Shown in pieces: positions 11,430 to 23,283 of a DNA stretch of 64,000 bases; within the stretch, counting starts at the first letter, position 1, and the number at the start of each line of letters is the position of its first letter. The translations under genes and the position numbers were made by a program. The notes below the pieces were generated by a model. It saw only the letters and a program-made list of their open reading frames with translations. It was not told the DNA's origin and did no database searches. This stretch comes from Capsicum annuum (taxonomy: Eukaryota; Streptophyta; Magnoliopsida; Solanales; Solanaceae). The DNA is taken from contig NC_061120.1 in assembly GCF_002878395.1 (NCBI RefSeq), positions 115,672,143-115,736,142 of the forward strand, written 5' to 3'.

Positions 11430-12623
11430 TAGTCCTATAGGATATCATCAGGTTTGTCAAATTTGTCTCCTGATAATGGTTTGCTATTGGTATTGGAGTG
11501 GAGTTGGATGCTTTGATTTTATCATAATGTAGTTCTTGTCTTAGTGGGGTTTGGAGAGTTGGATGTTGGTGATCTTTCCTATGACTATTTCTTAAGTTTG
11601 TGATTTGAGTATTCTTGCCTAGATGAAGTACTGGATCGACCAATTTCCAAGTAAGGTTATATTTCTCAAAGTCGCTAAAGTTTTGGCTATGACTAGTGAG
11701 GTTTGCAGGCTTGGTGCATTCTTGAGTATGCTTTTATGATACATGCCCTCCAGTGGATATAGAGTTGGTTGCTTGCGTTTTCAGTCAGTGATTTATCCCT
11801 TGTTGTGATTTTGTTCTTCAGGTGTATTTTACTTTTGGCTATGACATGATCCAGAACAAATATGTATGATTTGGATACTAAGGTCGATTGGGTATTTGGC
11901 CTTAGATCATACTTTTGGGCTCAGTTTAGGATGTGACCCCTTGGAAGGGCGATTTGGAGGTTATGCTATATTTGGAGTGTGAATGCCTTTCCATCTTTAG
12001 GTTTGGTTTGGGTAGTTTAGATAGTCTGATTCTACGTTGGTGTTTAGAGTTCAGCAAGAAGTTGTCGAGCTTCGGTGCAACCTTCATTTTCAAAATTTCC
12101 TTAGTTAGGATTTCACCTATAGATTGGCTAAGCCTACTCCGTGTGTACCTATTTGGTCTTCTTCACTTCAAATAGATATTGGTTGATAGGTGTTTTGATG
12201 ATAGTTCATAAACATGGCACTGGTTCTTAGGCTTTGACCTCTAGTTTGATTATCATTGAAATTTTGGATGATCTACTTAGTAGGAGTAGTATTTATGGGT
12301 TGGATTCAGCATGATTTTATTCCCAATTGATGAGGCATCCTATAGAAAATCATTCGATAGTGAGCACTTGTACTTTGGACTCCTAACTTTCAGTTTAGAG
12401 GATAATCTGGACCAATTGTAGCTAGGTATAGATTACATACCTTGGTTTTCTCAATTTGTGTGCTAGGTAGCACCTTATGGGTTATTCTCATGCTTGCCAT
12501 TATGGATTTTCATTGGATCAACTTCAGTTCTTCAAGGTTACTGTGACGGATTTTCATGAGTAGGATGAAGGTGACCTTTTCCTCAGTTTGGAGTGGATCA
12601 CAGGTTTGGAAAGGCAAGAGAAA

Positions 12624-12693
12624 CTTATAATTAGATTTTGGAGTTGATGGTTCAGATTTTGGAGAAAATTATAATTAGATTTTGGAGTTGATT
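12624..12693 (+). repeat. 44-bp-period direct repeat in LTR-B copy B
   Basis: TTATAATTAGATTTTGGAGT occurs at 12625 and 12669. Copy A has a single version near 1332, so the duplication is private to this copy. Confidence 0.7.
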
Positions 12694-13569
12694 TTCACTT
12701 GGTTTGCCTTTGGCCTAGATAAGATTTTTCTTGGTTGTATTGGTAGTAATATGGTATCGGTTTGTCATGGTTCAGATTTACATGCATTAGCCTTTCTCAG
12801 ATCAGTTGGAGGCTAGTTTGTAGGTGAGGTTAAATTTTAGTTGTTCGAGAGTACAATAAGGAAGTTGATTGAAAAAGAGATATTTATGGTTAAATCCCTT
12901 GGAAGCGTCATTTCTTCTTGGAGGTTATCTTGGGAGTTGTGCTTAGAGCATGCAGGCCTAGCGCCTCATCCTTTTGAGATTTTTTGATATTTCTATCAAT
13001 TCTTTTTTACGAATGAAAGTTCTTTTAGTAGTGGATAACCGTGGATATTGAAATGACCCTCCAGGTCATTTCTTTAATTATGTTCATTTTTGGTGTTTTA
13101 AGCCTTCCCACAGTGGCTAAAGGTCATCAATGACTTGCCAAAACTGTTAGTTTGGTTATCAGATAGTTTGTTTGGACTTTAGGCTCATTTATGCATTTCG
13201 GAGATTTAGTTATTTAGGATTTAGTCTTAGACAAATACTCTAGTATCAACCTTGGGTGAAAATTCTGATAAGGCCATCAGCTCTGGAATGTCAATTTTGG
13301 GCTAGGGGGATGCTTTGTTCATGTCGTGAGGCTTTTGGACTCATTTTCGACTATTAGGTAGATTATTTGAAAATGAAACTATAGGTGTGGACCTTACACT
13401 TAGTCGAAACAATATCAGATGGAAGTTTTGATGGTTCCATTGAGTTCGAAAAGTCAAATTTACTATGATAGCATATTTTGTTTGCGTGCATGGAACTCCG
13501 AACAAATCTCAAGCACCCGATCGGAGTCCATTTGAACTCAAAAGATAGCTGGAGAATCAGGCTGCTGAT

Positions 13570-13714
13570 GCAACCGCTTAAAAAATAATATGACCACTTC
13601 AACCTCTCCACACATGTGACATAGTGTCTCTTAAGCAACCTTGACCATTTGGTCAAGGGCCGCTTAAGTGATGGTCTGTCCACTTATGCGGACATCGCTT
13701 AAGCTGTGTCATGA
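13570..13714 (+). repeat. CTTAAG dyad words, left half of array in copy B
   Basis: Three exact CTTAAG hexamers, in CTCTTAAGCAA, CCGCTTAAGTGA and TCGCTTAAGCTG, plus a decayed GCTTAAAAA. The D LTR inserted inside this array; the right half is at 16760-16870. Confidence 0.75.
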
Positions 13715-14817
13715 CCTAATTTACGAGTCATGAAGGAACCTACATTATCCTGCCAGTAGGTAAGCCGAGCCATAGTCTAGATCCATATGCAATTGTCTAT
13801 CTTTGTGGAAAGTGGCCTAAAATACTGAAATGAACCATTAAAGACTTAGATAGCAATAATACAGTCATAATAGTCTAATAGATAGACAAAGATTCAACAA
13901 CCATCCCAAGACATAGTAATGTAGGCACATGAGCTACTATAAATGAAATATGGGTACTAAATAGTCAAATACAATCCATCTCAAAGATAAAAGACTTGAC
14001 ATAGATAAATAGAAGGAAAAGGGGTAACTCCAACTCTAAGAGATCACTCGATCTCCAAAATCAACCCTGCACGATCGATGAATCAGTGGAGACAACTTGT
14101 ACTCAGATCTGTACTAAAAAGCTACAAAAGTGTAGTATGAGCACAAAACCACGGTATTCAGTAGGCATCATTGATTTATTGAGCTAAACGATGATATAAA
14201 TATGATGATATACAAGATAAAATAAGTAAAGTCAAGGTAAAAGAGGCAGACCTGGAAATAAGAGCTAACACTGTTGTACATAAATAAATAAATGCATAGA
14301 AAATAGTAACATTAAGATTCCTCGAGTATAACTACAAGATTGGCCTCCATAATACAATAAGTTCAGAAAAGTAAATAACTCAATGCAGGCCCCCATAAGC
14401 CTGGAGGGTACAATCAAGGAAACTAAGAAGCCAAATAGTCATAAATTACCAAATTATCATTCCATAATCAAGAATCCATCCAAACTGTATCACTTCATAT
14501 ATAATTCCTAATGTCGGACTTGAACCGGAACTCAATAGTATCATCATCATTAGTATCATTGCAAGACTTGAATCGAAACTCATATTATCCATATCATCAT
14601 CATTTACCGAACTCAAACCGGAACTCATATTATCAATATATATATACCAAACCAATAATCACAACCAGAAGTCAAATTGATACCAACATTCATAAACCAT
14701 ACCAATACCATATTTGTTAAGTCATGCCAATAACCATGCCCATAGGACATGTCAATAGTCATATCCATAAGTTATATCAATAATCATACCTATAAGCCAT
14801 TAATCACATTTATATCT

Positions 14818-14914
14818 ATATCATTAAGCATGTTGACATGCCATATCATTAATCACATCTATATATATATATCACTGAGAATGTTGATAGGCCATATCAT
14901 TAACCACATCTATG
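14818..14914 (+). repeat. 51-bp-period direct repeat in LTR-D
   Basis: ATGTTGAC/TA, then GCCATATCATTAA, then CACATCTAT occurs at 14830 and again at 14881; a looser related unit precedes them. The tract is AT-rich and simple. Confidence 0.65.
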
Positions 14915-16061
14915 TAAGCCATATTAGTAGTAATACCCTGAATTAGCATCAATCTTTCAGTACCCAACTAACAAACTCATTAAATATATTCGATCTCCTC
15001 AAGTCCCAAACCAAACAATAATAAGGGTATATCATGCATAAATAAGTATACAAGGCTAACAAAAGTCTTGGCCTAAGGTAGGCTAGTGGGGCCCACTTTT
15101 AATCCCCCAAAATCTAATTTAGGCAACTTCTACCCCAAACTAGGCTAAGGTATCTAACTTTAATTCTAGATGTTGAGTAAGCCATAAATATCTCTAAAAT
15201 AGTAATTCTTCCCAAACATGAACAACTAAGTCAATTACATCTAAAATAAATAGCAACTAAGGCGATTTCTCTAAACTTAAGCAACTAAGACCAATTCCAC
15301 CCTAAACATGAATGACTAAGGAAATTCCACCTAACTTGAGTTACTAGGTAATTTCCATTCTAAACATGAGCCACAAATCCAAATACACCTAAGACATGAA
15401 TAGCTAAGCTAATTTCACCCTAGGCTACGCTCTTAAGATAGCCTAGGTGAACGAACAAGTCCAAATATTCTCATTCATACTTCTAACACCTAAATCCTAT
15501 ACCATATCTAGCATATTATCATAATCATACTACGAAATAGCCCAATCTATGAAGAGGGTAAACCTAGCCTACTTGTATGCCAAAGAAAAGCCCAAAAAGT
15601 CTGCTAAACCACCAATTTTTCTTTCTGAGAAATCTCCGCAAGATGCCACACTATCAAAATCTCAATATAATTATCAAAATAAATAAAAATCATACCCGTA
15701 TTGCACCATTATGTTTTGGGTCAAAAATTTTGTAAAAATCCCATGTGGATCTAGTTATGGAATTGTATTTTCGAAACCAACACGGCGTTCCTCCATGCTC
15801 AAGGAACATTTACCTAAAAAAGTGAATTTCAAGATCTAATGGTGCTAAAGTCAAGCCATCAAGATTCTAGGTATTTAAAAAAAGATGCAGAATTCAAGCA
15901 TGAAATTTATGGAAGCTTACCACAAATTCGAAGGAGAAACACATAAATTAATGCTGCCTAAGCTCCAAATCGCCCACAATTGCTTCTTACAAGAACTCCA
16001 ACTTTTTATGTTTCAATATTCTAGATAATGGAAGAAGAATGGTGAAAATTAGTCTAAGTGA

Positions 16062-16074
16062 GGTATTTATACCC
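16062..16074 (-). promoter_or_regulatory. Probable TATA box of LTR-D
   Basis: On the minus strand this reads GGGTATAAATACC, a strong plant TATA form. It lies just downstream, in LTR orientation, of the TTTAGCGG/CGCTAAAG word cluster. Reading from it would run toward 13717, as expected for R-U5 of this LTR. Confidence 0.6.
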
Positions 16075-16092
16075 TTCCTTGGTACACGAATA

Positions 16093-16232
16093 TCGATAAA
16101 GTAGACACTAGGTTGCTTTAGCGGTCAACACTAAATTGCTCGCTGGTCGCTAAAGCAACACTTTCCTAGTGGTTTAAGGTAGCTAAAGAGCCCTCTGCTA
16201 AAGTACCAAAAAGGTTTCTTTAGCGGTTGTAC
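16093..16232 (-). repeat. GCTAAAGC dyad-word cluster in LTR-D
   Basis: Repeated words GCTTTAGCGGTC, GGTCGCTAAAGC, AGCTAAAG, GCTAAAG and CTTTAGCGGTT occur in about 140 bp, in both orientations, immediately upstream of the LTR-D TATA box on the minus strand. The arrangement parallels the CTTAAG array of LTR-B. Confidence 0.65.
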
Positions 16233-16875
16233 CAGATTTTCTTATATCAATCAGAGACTTGAAATATTTTGAGTCTCTTCCAACCCTTCTACATTTATCT
16301 GGAGTCTCATTTATGCAAACGAACTATGCTTCTTTATCAAATTTGATGCTCCAATCTCAATAGGACAATTCAAATTTCCATCTGAGGTCGTTATGATGAA
16401 AAGTGTGTCCCATACCCATGTGCTATTTTTTTAACTTTTACAAAATAGCCAAAATGTGTCTGAAAGCATCGAGACCCAAACCAATGGTCCTCCTAACCTA
16501 AAATAAATGTTTCGGAGCTACTAAAATAGTTAGAATTGCTACACAAGGTCATTTGACTGAAGTTTTTTTTCTGGTAGCCAATTTGAACTATCAAACACTT
16601 CAAAAATAAGGAATTAGCTCTAAAAATAAAACAAACTGCTCGGTAATTGCATTATCAGTTTAGCAAGACATAGATAACTTAGGGAAGCTATATGAAAACT
16701 CTAAATGGGATAAATGAATGTAAATATAGTAAATAACATGAAGGGTTATTACAACTGGTCTGGGAGTCGCTTAAGCAATACTCGACCCTCTGGTGCCAGA
16801 TCACTTAAGCAATCTTGGAGTCGCTTAAGCAGTTGTTGCTTAAGAGATAAGATGACCACTTATGCGGCACCTAGA

Positions 16876-16888
16876 GGCTATTTATCCC
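16876..16888 (+). promoter_or_regulatory. TATA-like motif of LTR-B copy B
   Basis: GGCTATTTATCCC, at the same place as 2470 and 39817, just after the dyad-word array. Confidence 0.35.
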
Positions 16889-18132
16889 ATTTTCTCCACC
16901 CAATTTTCTACCATTTCTTCCACCATTTTTATACTAATTAAGAGCTAAAAGATAAGAAAAAGTGGGAAATTATCCATATAAGTTAAGGTAAGCTAGCCTA
17001 CTCTCCTTTCATTTCCCATTGATTTTTCCTTTAAGTTCCATCCTAATTCATAGTAAAATTCATAGAAACTAGGTATTGAATTCCTAAAAGGGTAGATTTG
17101 AGACCTAATTTGTGCTCCATTTTTTATCAACCTTTGAGTACACATTCCTTGTCCTTTGAGGTACCTCGTGATAGATTTAACTTTAGATTGTATTTGCAGG
17201 CCTTGCAGGCTTAATACAGAATATGGGTCTCGTTTTACTCCTAATGATGTGTAGATTACTATTTTAATAGCATGATGATATTTCAGGATTATGGAGTGAA
17301 GGGTGATGATTTTTGGCCAACTCAAGGATTGCGATGAGGCATATAGGTAGGCATATATCTAATCTCTTCATAAGATGGTTTATTATATATGTTGTATGTT
17401 AGAAAGGGATGTTAGGAATTGATATTGGGTAAAACATTATAATTTAGCCTAATTTAATAGTTCAAGGATAGAAGGGTGAATTGACCCTTAAGGTGAAATA
17501 TTTATTATGCTTCGAAGATCCTATTACCCTAGGTTGCTAGAATCCTAGGAATAGTTGAGACTTATAAACCCTTAGAACCATGTTTACTATGATACTCAAT
17601 AGGTTGTGACGATTTTCTCAGTTTATGATGTTATGGTTATGTTGGTTCTATATATTATTGGGACCAAGGCCATGATAATGATATTTGTTGGATTCTAGGA
17701 AGTGTTTTATCCTTGTAAAGAATCTTTCCATGATTTATGCTTATGATTGTATTGTTTGGATACTGGTGATGGCATGCATAGATTTGGTACGTTCATTCTC
17801 ACTAAAATGGTAATGGAACGGTTCCAATTAAAAATATACTTTTACTACGATTTTCCTAAAATGGAATTTATTCCCACTTTTCACTTTTAAAATGGATTTC
17901 TTTATAATGAGAATTATATTATCTTAATGAATTACTTATGTACCTTTATGACTAAATAGAATATGTTTTTTACCGAGATTGACTTTGGTCCACTATTTTC
18001 TACGATTATTTATCTTGGTCGAGAGATATTTTGACCCTTTCTACACTTTTATGATAAATAAGTCTTGAAGTATACCCTAGATAATATATTTAAGGACTTA
18101 CACTCTTTTAGCCATGGTTTTAGCCTGTTTCT

Positions 18133-18155
18133 TTCTCTCTCTCTCTATATATATA

Positions 18156-18208
<53 letters not shown>
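18133..18208 (+). repeat. CT/TA compound microsatellite
   Basis: A CT run (18133-18146) passes into about 60 bp of TA repeats with one TT interruption. It is at the same LTR position as the shorter tracts at 3772 and 41130. Confidence 0.95.
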
Positions 18209-18212
<4 letters not shown>

Positions 18213-19218
18213 CTAGCTGAAGTGGATTGATGATGGTGGTGGTGATTGGAAATTCTCGATAAGGACAAGGTCGGTGTATAGGGTACTCTTAAACCCCCTA
18301 TGGGCCCTTAATCTGTGAGTCATCATGCCGGAGAAGAGTGGTCATTATAAGTCCTTTCTTTGTGAGTCATTGAACTGGAAAAGGTGTATAAACTGGGTTA
18401 CATTATTGTAATTATTTATATTATAGCGGTATGGATTAAACCTTGCATGCACATTGCCTATCACCACTATGCACATATATCTATAAGCCTTATAGAGTGT
18501 TGCATAGGTATATGTGATGAGTATTACTTGCGGTATATTGTGTGTGTGTTGATTGGACCTTTTAGGTTATGAGGCTCGATTTGGGTATTAAATGGGCTAG
18601 TCAGTCATATTATAGTTTATTGTTACTATAGTTAGTTCGTGTCAGGTTGATTATTGAACTGGTACTAAGATTCGAGGTATGACTCTGATTCTTTTCTTTA
18701 CAATTACTTTATTATGAATAATTATCTCATTTTAGATATATGGATTAGAGATCCTGATTATGTTAGCACTGGTTCCTACTATGATGAGGAGGCCATAAGA
18801 TACTAGTATGAAAACTTTAGGTTTTATCTTAGGGTTAGCTTTGTTAATGTTCATACTTATATATATATAATTATGGTGGTACCCTATATCCCTCCCTTCA
18901 TTCATGAATTTATATTGTATATCTATTTTGTGGCCTTGTATACCATTATATATCCTTTATCTGCTTCTTATTTATATATAGGCCAGCGATATGTGGTATA
19001 GTTCTTTGGTTCCTATATATGGCTAGAATTAGATATTTTATCCTTATTGCCTCTCAACTTTACTATGTTAGTTCCCTAGATATTTGGGCATATTTACATT
19101 CCTAATTACATGTATATTTGCATTATCTTTGTAGCTTAGTCGATAGTTGCCTATTGAGTACCATATGTTTGATACTCATACTCTATGTCTACAGCCTGCA
19201 GATCATAGTATGGGTTCT

Positions 19219-19321
19219 CCCATTATTATGTGCATCTTGGGAAGAAGAATAACAATAATACAAATGCTAGGAACTTACCCCATGTCTCCAAACTATAGCT
19301 TCTCCAAGATGCACATAATGT
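19219..19321. repeat. Fold-back inversion with 16-bp inverted repeat
   Basis: Arm 19225-19240 (ATTATGTGCATCTTGG) is perfectly complementary to 19304-19319. The DNA between about 19241 and 19321 is the reverse complement of what copies A and C have after this arm: reversed, it gives GGAGAAGCTATAG, then TTTGGAGACATGGGG, as in copy C near 42170-42205. About 100 bp of normal forward sequence after it is missing, and normal alignment resumes at TTAGAAGCTC. Confidence 0.8.
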
Positions 19322-19516
19322 TAGAAGCTCTTGTATTGATTCCATTAGGTTTTAGCACTATCTAGTGTATTTTAGCCTTTTTACTATTTTTATTCTACAT
19401 TCTTCCTTCATTTCTATTGGTAGTCCATTACTAGTAGTTTTGGGTTATGGGTTGGCTTACCTACTGTTGGGTTATAGCCGGTGCCATAATGACCTGAGAA
19501 ATTGGGTTGTAAGAAA

Positions 19517-19536
19517 TTAGTATCATAGACAGGTTT
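19517..19536 (+). other. Primer-binding site, tRNA-iMet type (family B, main element)
   Basis: TTAGTATCATAGACAGGTTT matches TTGGTATCAGAGCCAGGTTT at 17 of 20 positions and follows the LTR end by two bases. It marks the LTR at 11430-19514 as the 5' LTR. Confidence 0.8.
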
Positions 19537-20993
19537 ACCAGTGTGTTGGAACAAGATCTAAGTGTCTAGTTGAGTCCTTTAGATTGGTGCAAATATGTTT
19601 GTAACCTATCTTTAGGAAGCTACAGGACATTCTTAGAAAATTCTATTCCTTACTCCTTGTCATGTATCTATATTTAGGAGTATCAAGTATATTTTTTGAA
19701 TCCATTCCATCCCAGATTTATAATGAGAGGTTGTTGATAGATACGAATGGCACTTCAGCATGCATTTCTAAAGATTTAGTGCAGTGTTGGACCAGGAAGT
19801 TAGAGATGGTGTCAAAGATCTTTAACATCAGTCAAAGACTTTGGTACCAACCAAGGCTCTGATGGAGATCGTGAATGATTCAGCCTTTTGAGATTCAAAA
19901 TTTGGCATCCCAAGTCTTTTTATATATACCTCATATCCAAGGATGGCATCCAGTTTTTTGAGTAGCTCTCAGGGCAAAGTTTGGTTTGTTAGTGTTTAGT
20001 AGGGTTCCTAGACAATTTTAATGTACGAGATAGGTTTTCTTGAGAAGAAAAGGCATATTCCTATGATATATCTTTTAGAGCATTACATAGTACATGGATT
20101 TTTAAAAAATTAGTATTGCTACTCTATTTGGTAATAGAGCATTTGATAGCAGCTAGTTCTTCCTTTCCTCGAGTTGTTGATCATCCAAGGGACACAGATA
20201 GAACATGTATTGAGACTTAAGGATGTGGCGGTAAGAGGCCATATCATTAGTATAGTATTATTAGTATTCCATTTGGGAATAGGGATCCTCTCAATGGAGT
20301 TCAACTTTACTTACAGCTTATCGGTTCAACATAGATAGTGTTTTAGACTATGGGTGGCTCTCATATTAGTCATGGTGACCACTACAGGTATAGTTCTTGT
20401 TGAACCTTGAGTATTATTTGGTATGGATCCTCAGACCATGGTTGTGATTCTGGGTAATAAAATGGCAGCATCTTGGGGTATTCTAACTGCTTATTTTAGT
20501 TGTGGCAAGATGGGACATTGCTCTAGAGAATTCCCTAGATGCGAGTTAGTTATTCAAATAGAGTTAGCATATGTTTCTTACTAGCCTAGATTTATTAAGG
20601 TGTGTTATGATCATGGTGAGGATGGTCATTTTAGTAAAGAGTGCTATCGCCATCAGTTGGTCAGCTAATTAGGGTCAGTTCATATATCTCGCTAGGTTAG
20701 GGCTTCAAGGATATTCTATAACTATAAAGAGATCGGTAATTGGTCTAGAGAGTATCCCAACATGGGGTTATTAGTTATTTATCTCATCTAGATCAACTTC
20801 ATAGATATGTGATTCCTTCAGTTCAAGGCAGTGCACTACCATAGTTGGTGATTCATACGATCAGTCCACATTTGAACTATTTAGATTCGTTCTTCCTCAG
20901 ACCATCATGTATTTGAATTCGTGTTTTGCCTTGAAATGTCCACTTTTATTTCCTGCCTTTACCTTTTAATTTGTGTATTAGGGTTCTCATACC
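19537..20993 (+). pseudogene. gag remnant of main family-B element, with three decayed zinc knuckles
   Basis: The first part parallels copy A (5196-6024), including the ATTTGATAGCAGCTAG block. It then continues into a zinc-knuckle region that copy A has lost. Knuckle 1 (20492-20533) reads YFSCGKMGHCSREF: the first and last Cys of CX2CX4HX4C are Tyr and Phe. Knuckle 2 (20603-20644) reads CYDHGEDGHFSKEC: the second Cys is His. Knuckle 3 (20714-20755) reads FYNYKEIGNWSREY: Cys-to-Phe, Cys-to-Tyr, His-to-Asn and Cys-to-Tyr. The pattern is a multi-knuckle Gag nucleocapsid tail. The frame is broken by stops. The L element cuts the sequence at 20998; PR-like DNA follows at 29741. Confidence 0.7.
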
Positions 20994-20998
20994 CATAG
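20994..20998 (+). repeat. Target-site duplication of L element, left
   Basis: CATAG here, CATCG at 29736-29740: four of five identical, right next to the LTR ends. Confidence 0.7.
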
Positions 20999-21848
20999 TG
21001 TAACACCCCGTATTTTAGGCTAGAACAAAAATCGTTATTTCTACATATAGATATTACAAAAGCCATAAATCCTATGCAAATTTGGTATGTTAATCAATTA
21101 TGTAGTGTGGGAGCCTATTGGAGCATGAATTGAGATCATAGAGGTCCCCTAACTCAAGGTCAAGTTGAAAGTTTTCCTATCGTTTGAGTTTTAGTGAGCG
21201 TCGAAACTTGAGTCAACTTTAATCGACCATAACTCCTTGTATATGATGAAATGAGTGTCCTACTATATATCAAATAAAACCTGTTCAAATTATCTTTCTA
21301 ACAATACAAAGTTTGCCAAAATCTGATACCTAAGCAAAAAGTTACAACCTTTTTTGTGAGAGTAAGTAAGCCAGGGTGATAAGTGAGGTGGCCCCTGCCT
21401 AATTTCCTGCAGTCCAGCTCCACATGCAAGAGGAGTATTTAGGTCATTTCCCACCCTTAACTAGCCCCAATAACATTAGATTCAGCCTTTAATAACCAAA
21501 TTATACCCTCATTCTCTCATATTCTCTCAAGAACACTTCTTAGGGATTCAACCCAAAGATCAAAATATCTTCAGATTTTACTGTGGGTTTTCAATAATTC
21601 TTCTAGATTTGGAATCCCCATTGCGAGGGCTACAAGAGGCACCCATCAATTGTTCGAATAGCATCCCTAAATCACGAGTTCATTCAAGAGTCATAAATTA
21701 AGGTACGTGGGGTTTTTCTAAAAATCTCATGGGCATAGAAATCATTACTTTAAGAAAAGGGTTTCAGATTATGAATATGTTCATGTTTTAGAAGCTTTAA
21801 AGACATGGTTTTGGTCTTTTGGCCTTTCCCCAAAGTAATTTGAGAACT

Positions 21849-21881
<33 letters not shown>

Positions 21882-23267
21882 ATATGTGTGATTTAAGTTA
21901 ATAATTGAATTGAGAGCATGAGTCACATGAATCCCTCTCTTGATGTGATTGTCCTTATGTTTTGCATGATATGGATTGTTTTTGAATTGTATCTTGAAAA
22001 GCATGTTACAAAGTGTCTTAATTTATGAATGATTTGGTTATGAATCTTGAATTCAAAAGAGAGGGTTGTTTGTCTTGAAAAAAATATTGAAAATACATAT
22101 AATGAAGAGTGCACGGTTTTGCCAAAAGTACATGACCACCTTATGTTTAAAGTGTTCTTGCATAGTTTTTGACTTATGTTTTCAGAAAATGAAATCTCTT
22201 ATACTAATTGCATGTTTGGGTGGTCTAAACTATATTTTAATGAAAGATCATGCTTATTGTACTATGGCTCAAAAATAGGACTTCTAAGTCTTGGTGTGAT
22301 GACACCGACTCAGATAATTCAATGGTAATTTAGAACAGAATAGAATGCATATTTGAAGTCAGACTTTTAGATTTTGATATTCAGAATGATGTATGTTTAG
22401 AAATGGTTAAAATTAGGCATAAAGAGACATTAGGTGGTTACCCAAAGAAGGCATGAGTTCAGACAACTCATTTCCCAAAACCATGATTTGCTAATCCAGG
22501 TATATTATATTATGCTGGCCTAGAGCCGTGTGGCATATTAGAATAAGAAACTCCAACCCTTGCGGCACACTCGGGTTGGGGTCTTGCCCGCCAAGTCAAT
22601 GGAGGATTCCATATAGCCCGTGGGATTTTAGAATTGTGGAGGAGTACCGTCTAACTCAAAAGTAATACAAAGATCAGAAACTGATTTTAACAAAAAAGTT
22701 TTTATGTTTTTTTCCAAGAATGCCCGTGTGTTTTGAAAATTATATCTTTCATGATGTTTATGACTAGCTCTCAACTATTTTATTTATATAAAAGCTTTAT
22801 TTTGGATTGTTCTATGTACCAGTACATCTGTATTGACCCCTCGCACTCCCTTCAGGTTCTGAGGGACAACCTAAGAATCCTGATAAGCAGTAGATTTCAT
22901 TATCCAGGAATAAAGAGTACTAGTTGGTGAGCCTTCTATATTTCAGAAGGCCTAGTTTATTTCAGTCAGTTATTATTTATTATGGTTTTAGTTTACTGGG
23001 GGCCTTGTCCCAGTTTTCAGACAATTGTAATTTGATCATGTAGTAGAGATTTCGCAAATGGTTTTCAGATGGTGTTTAGTTGATATTGGATTTTATTCCC
23101 CATTATTAAACTAAATTTAGATTATGACCATGTTTTCATAGAAGATTTTATTTCTGCATTTCCTATGTATATATGAATGGTGTATATGATTACAAGTTAG
23201 AAGGGCTCTTGGGCCTTCATGGTTTGGGATATCCGTCATGGCCAGGGCCCTGGTTTAGATCATGACA
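20999..23267 (+). mobile_element. 5' LTR of L element
   Basis: 2269 bp, starting TGTAACACCCCG and ending ATCATGACA. Collinear with 27355-29735 throughout, except for one extra 108-bp unit in the 3' copy. The ORFs at 22066-22278 and on the opposite strand are within the LTR and are not gene families I recognise. A TG/TA microsatellite lies at 21849-21888. Confidence 0.9.
21849..21888 (+). repeat. TA/TG microsatellite in 5' LTR of L
   Basis: TA repeats pass into about nine TG units. The 3' LTR has a shorter, interrupted version near 28221-28250. Confidence 0.9.
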
Positions 23268-23270
23268 AAC

Positions 23271-23283
23271 TTTGTATCAGAGC
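23271..23283 (+). other. Primer-binding site of L element
   Basis: TTTGTATCAGAGC differs by one base from the tRNA-iMet site TTGGTATCAGAGC, three bases after the LTR end. Confidence 0.85.

Larger units (their letters stand above)
11430..13716 (+). mobile_element. Family-B long LTR, copy B, first part
   Basis: Collinear with 30340-30985 and 38704-39572 and, from 12095 on, with copy A (797 on). Good anchors are TTTGTCTCCTG(A/G)TAATGG at 11459, TACCTATTTGGTCTTCTTCA at 12146 and GAGTACAATAAGGAAGTT at 12847. The D solo LTR interrupts it at 13716, inside the dyad-word array, and it resumes at 16754. The two parts sum to about 5.0 kb, which is the best estimate of LTR-B length. ORFs such as 11933-12175 are not conserved among the copies. 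Confidence 0.75.
13717..16753 (-). mobile_element. Solo LTR of family D, 3.04 kb
   Basis: On the plus strand it reads TGTCATGACC...GGTTATTACA, i.e. TGTAATAACC...GGTCATGACA on its own strand. The flanks are AGCTG on the left and A-CTG (one base lost) on the right, a decayed 5-bp target duplication in the dyad-word array of LTR-B; removing the insertion restores the array. There is no internal region, primer site or second LTR, so it is solo. It contains a TATA box (16062-16074) and a dyad-word cluster (16093-16232). Plus-strand ORFs at 14511-14946 are low-complexity chance frames. Confidence 0.8.
16754..19514 (+). mobile_element. Family-B long LTR, copy B, second part
   Basis: Resumes the LTR after the D insertion, with the right half of the CTTAAG array (four exact hexamers), a TATA-like GGCTATTTATCCC (16876-16888) and blocks matching copy A from about 2380 to 5173. 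It ends GGGTTGTAAGA, a mutated GGGTCGTGACA, next to a primer-binding site. It carries an expanded CT/TA microsatellite and a fold-back inversion not present in the other copies. The minus-strand ORF 16993-17325 (110 aa) is antisense chance; copy A does not keep it. Confidence 0.8.

Noticed and set aside
16714..16941. ORF crossing the D / LTR-B junction as a fusion gene.
   Set aside because: It is a chance frame made by the insertion; both sides are noncoding LTR.
16993..17325. 110-aa minus-strand ORF as a small gene.
   Set aside because: It lies antisense in LTR-B and is not open in the other two copies; no family match.
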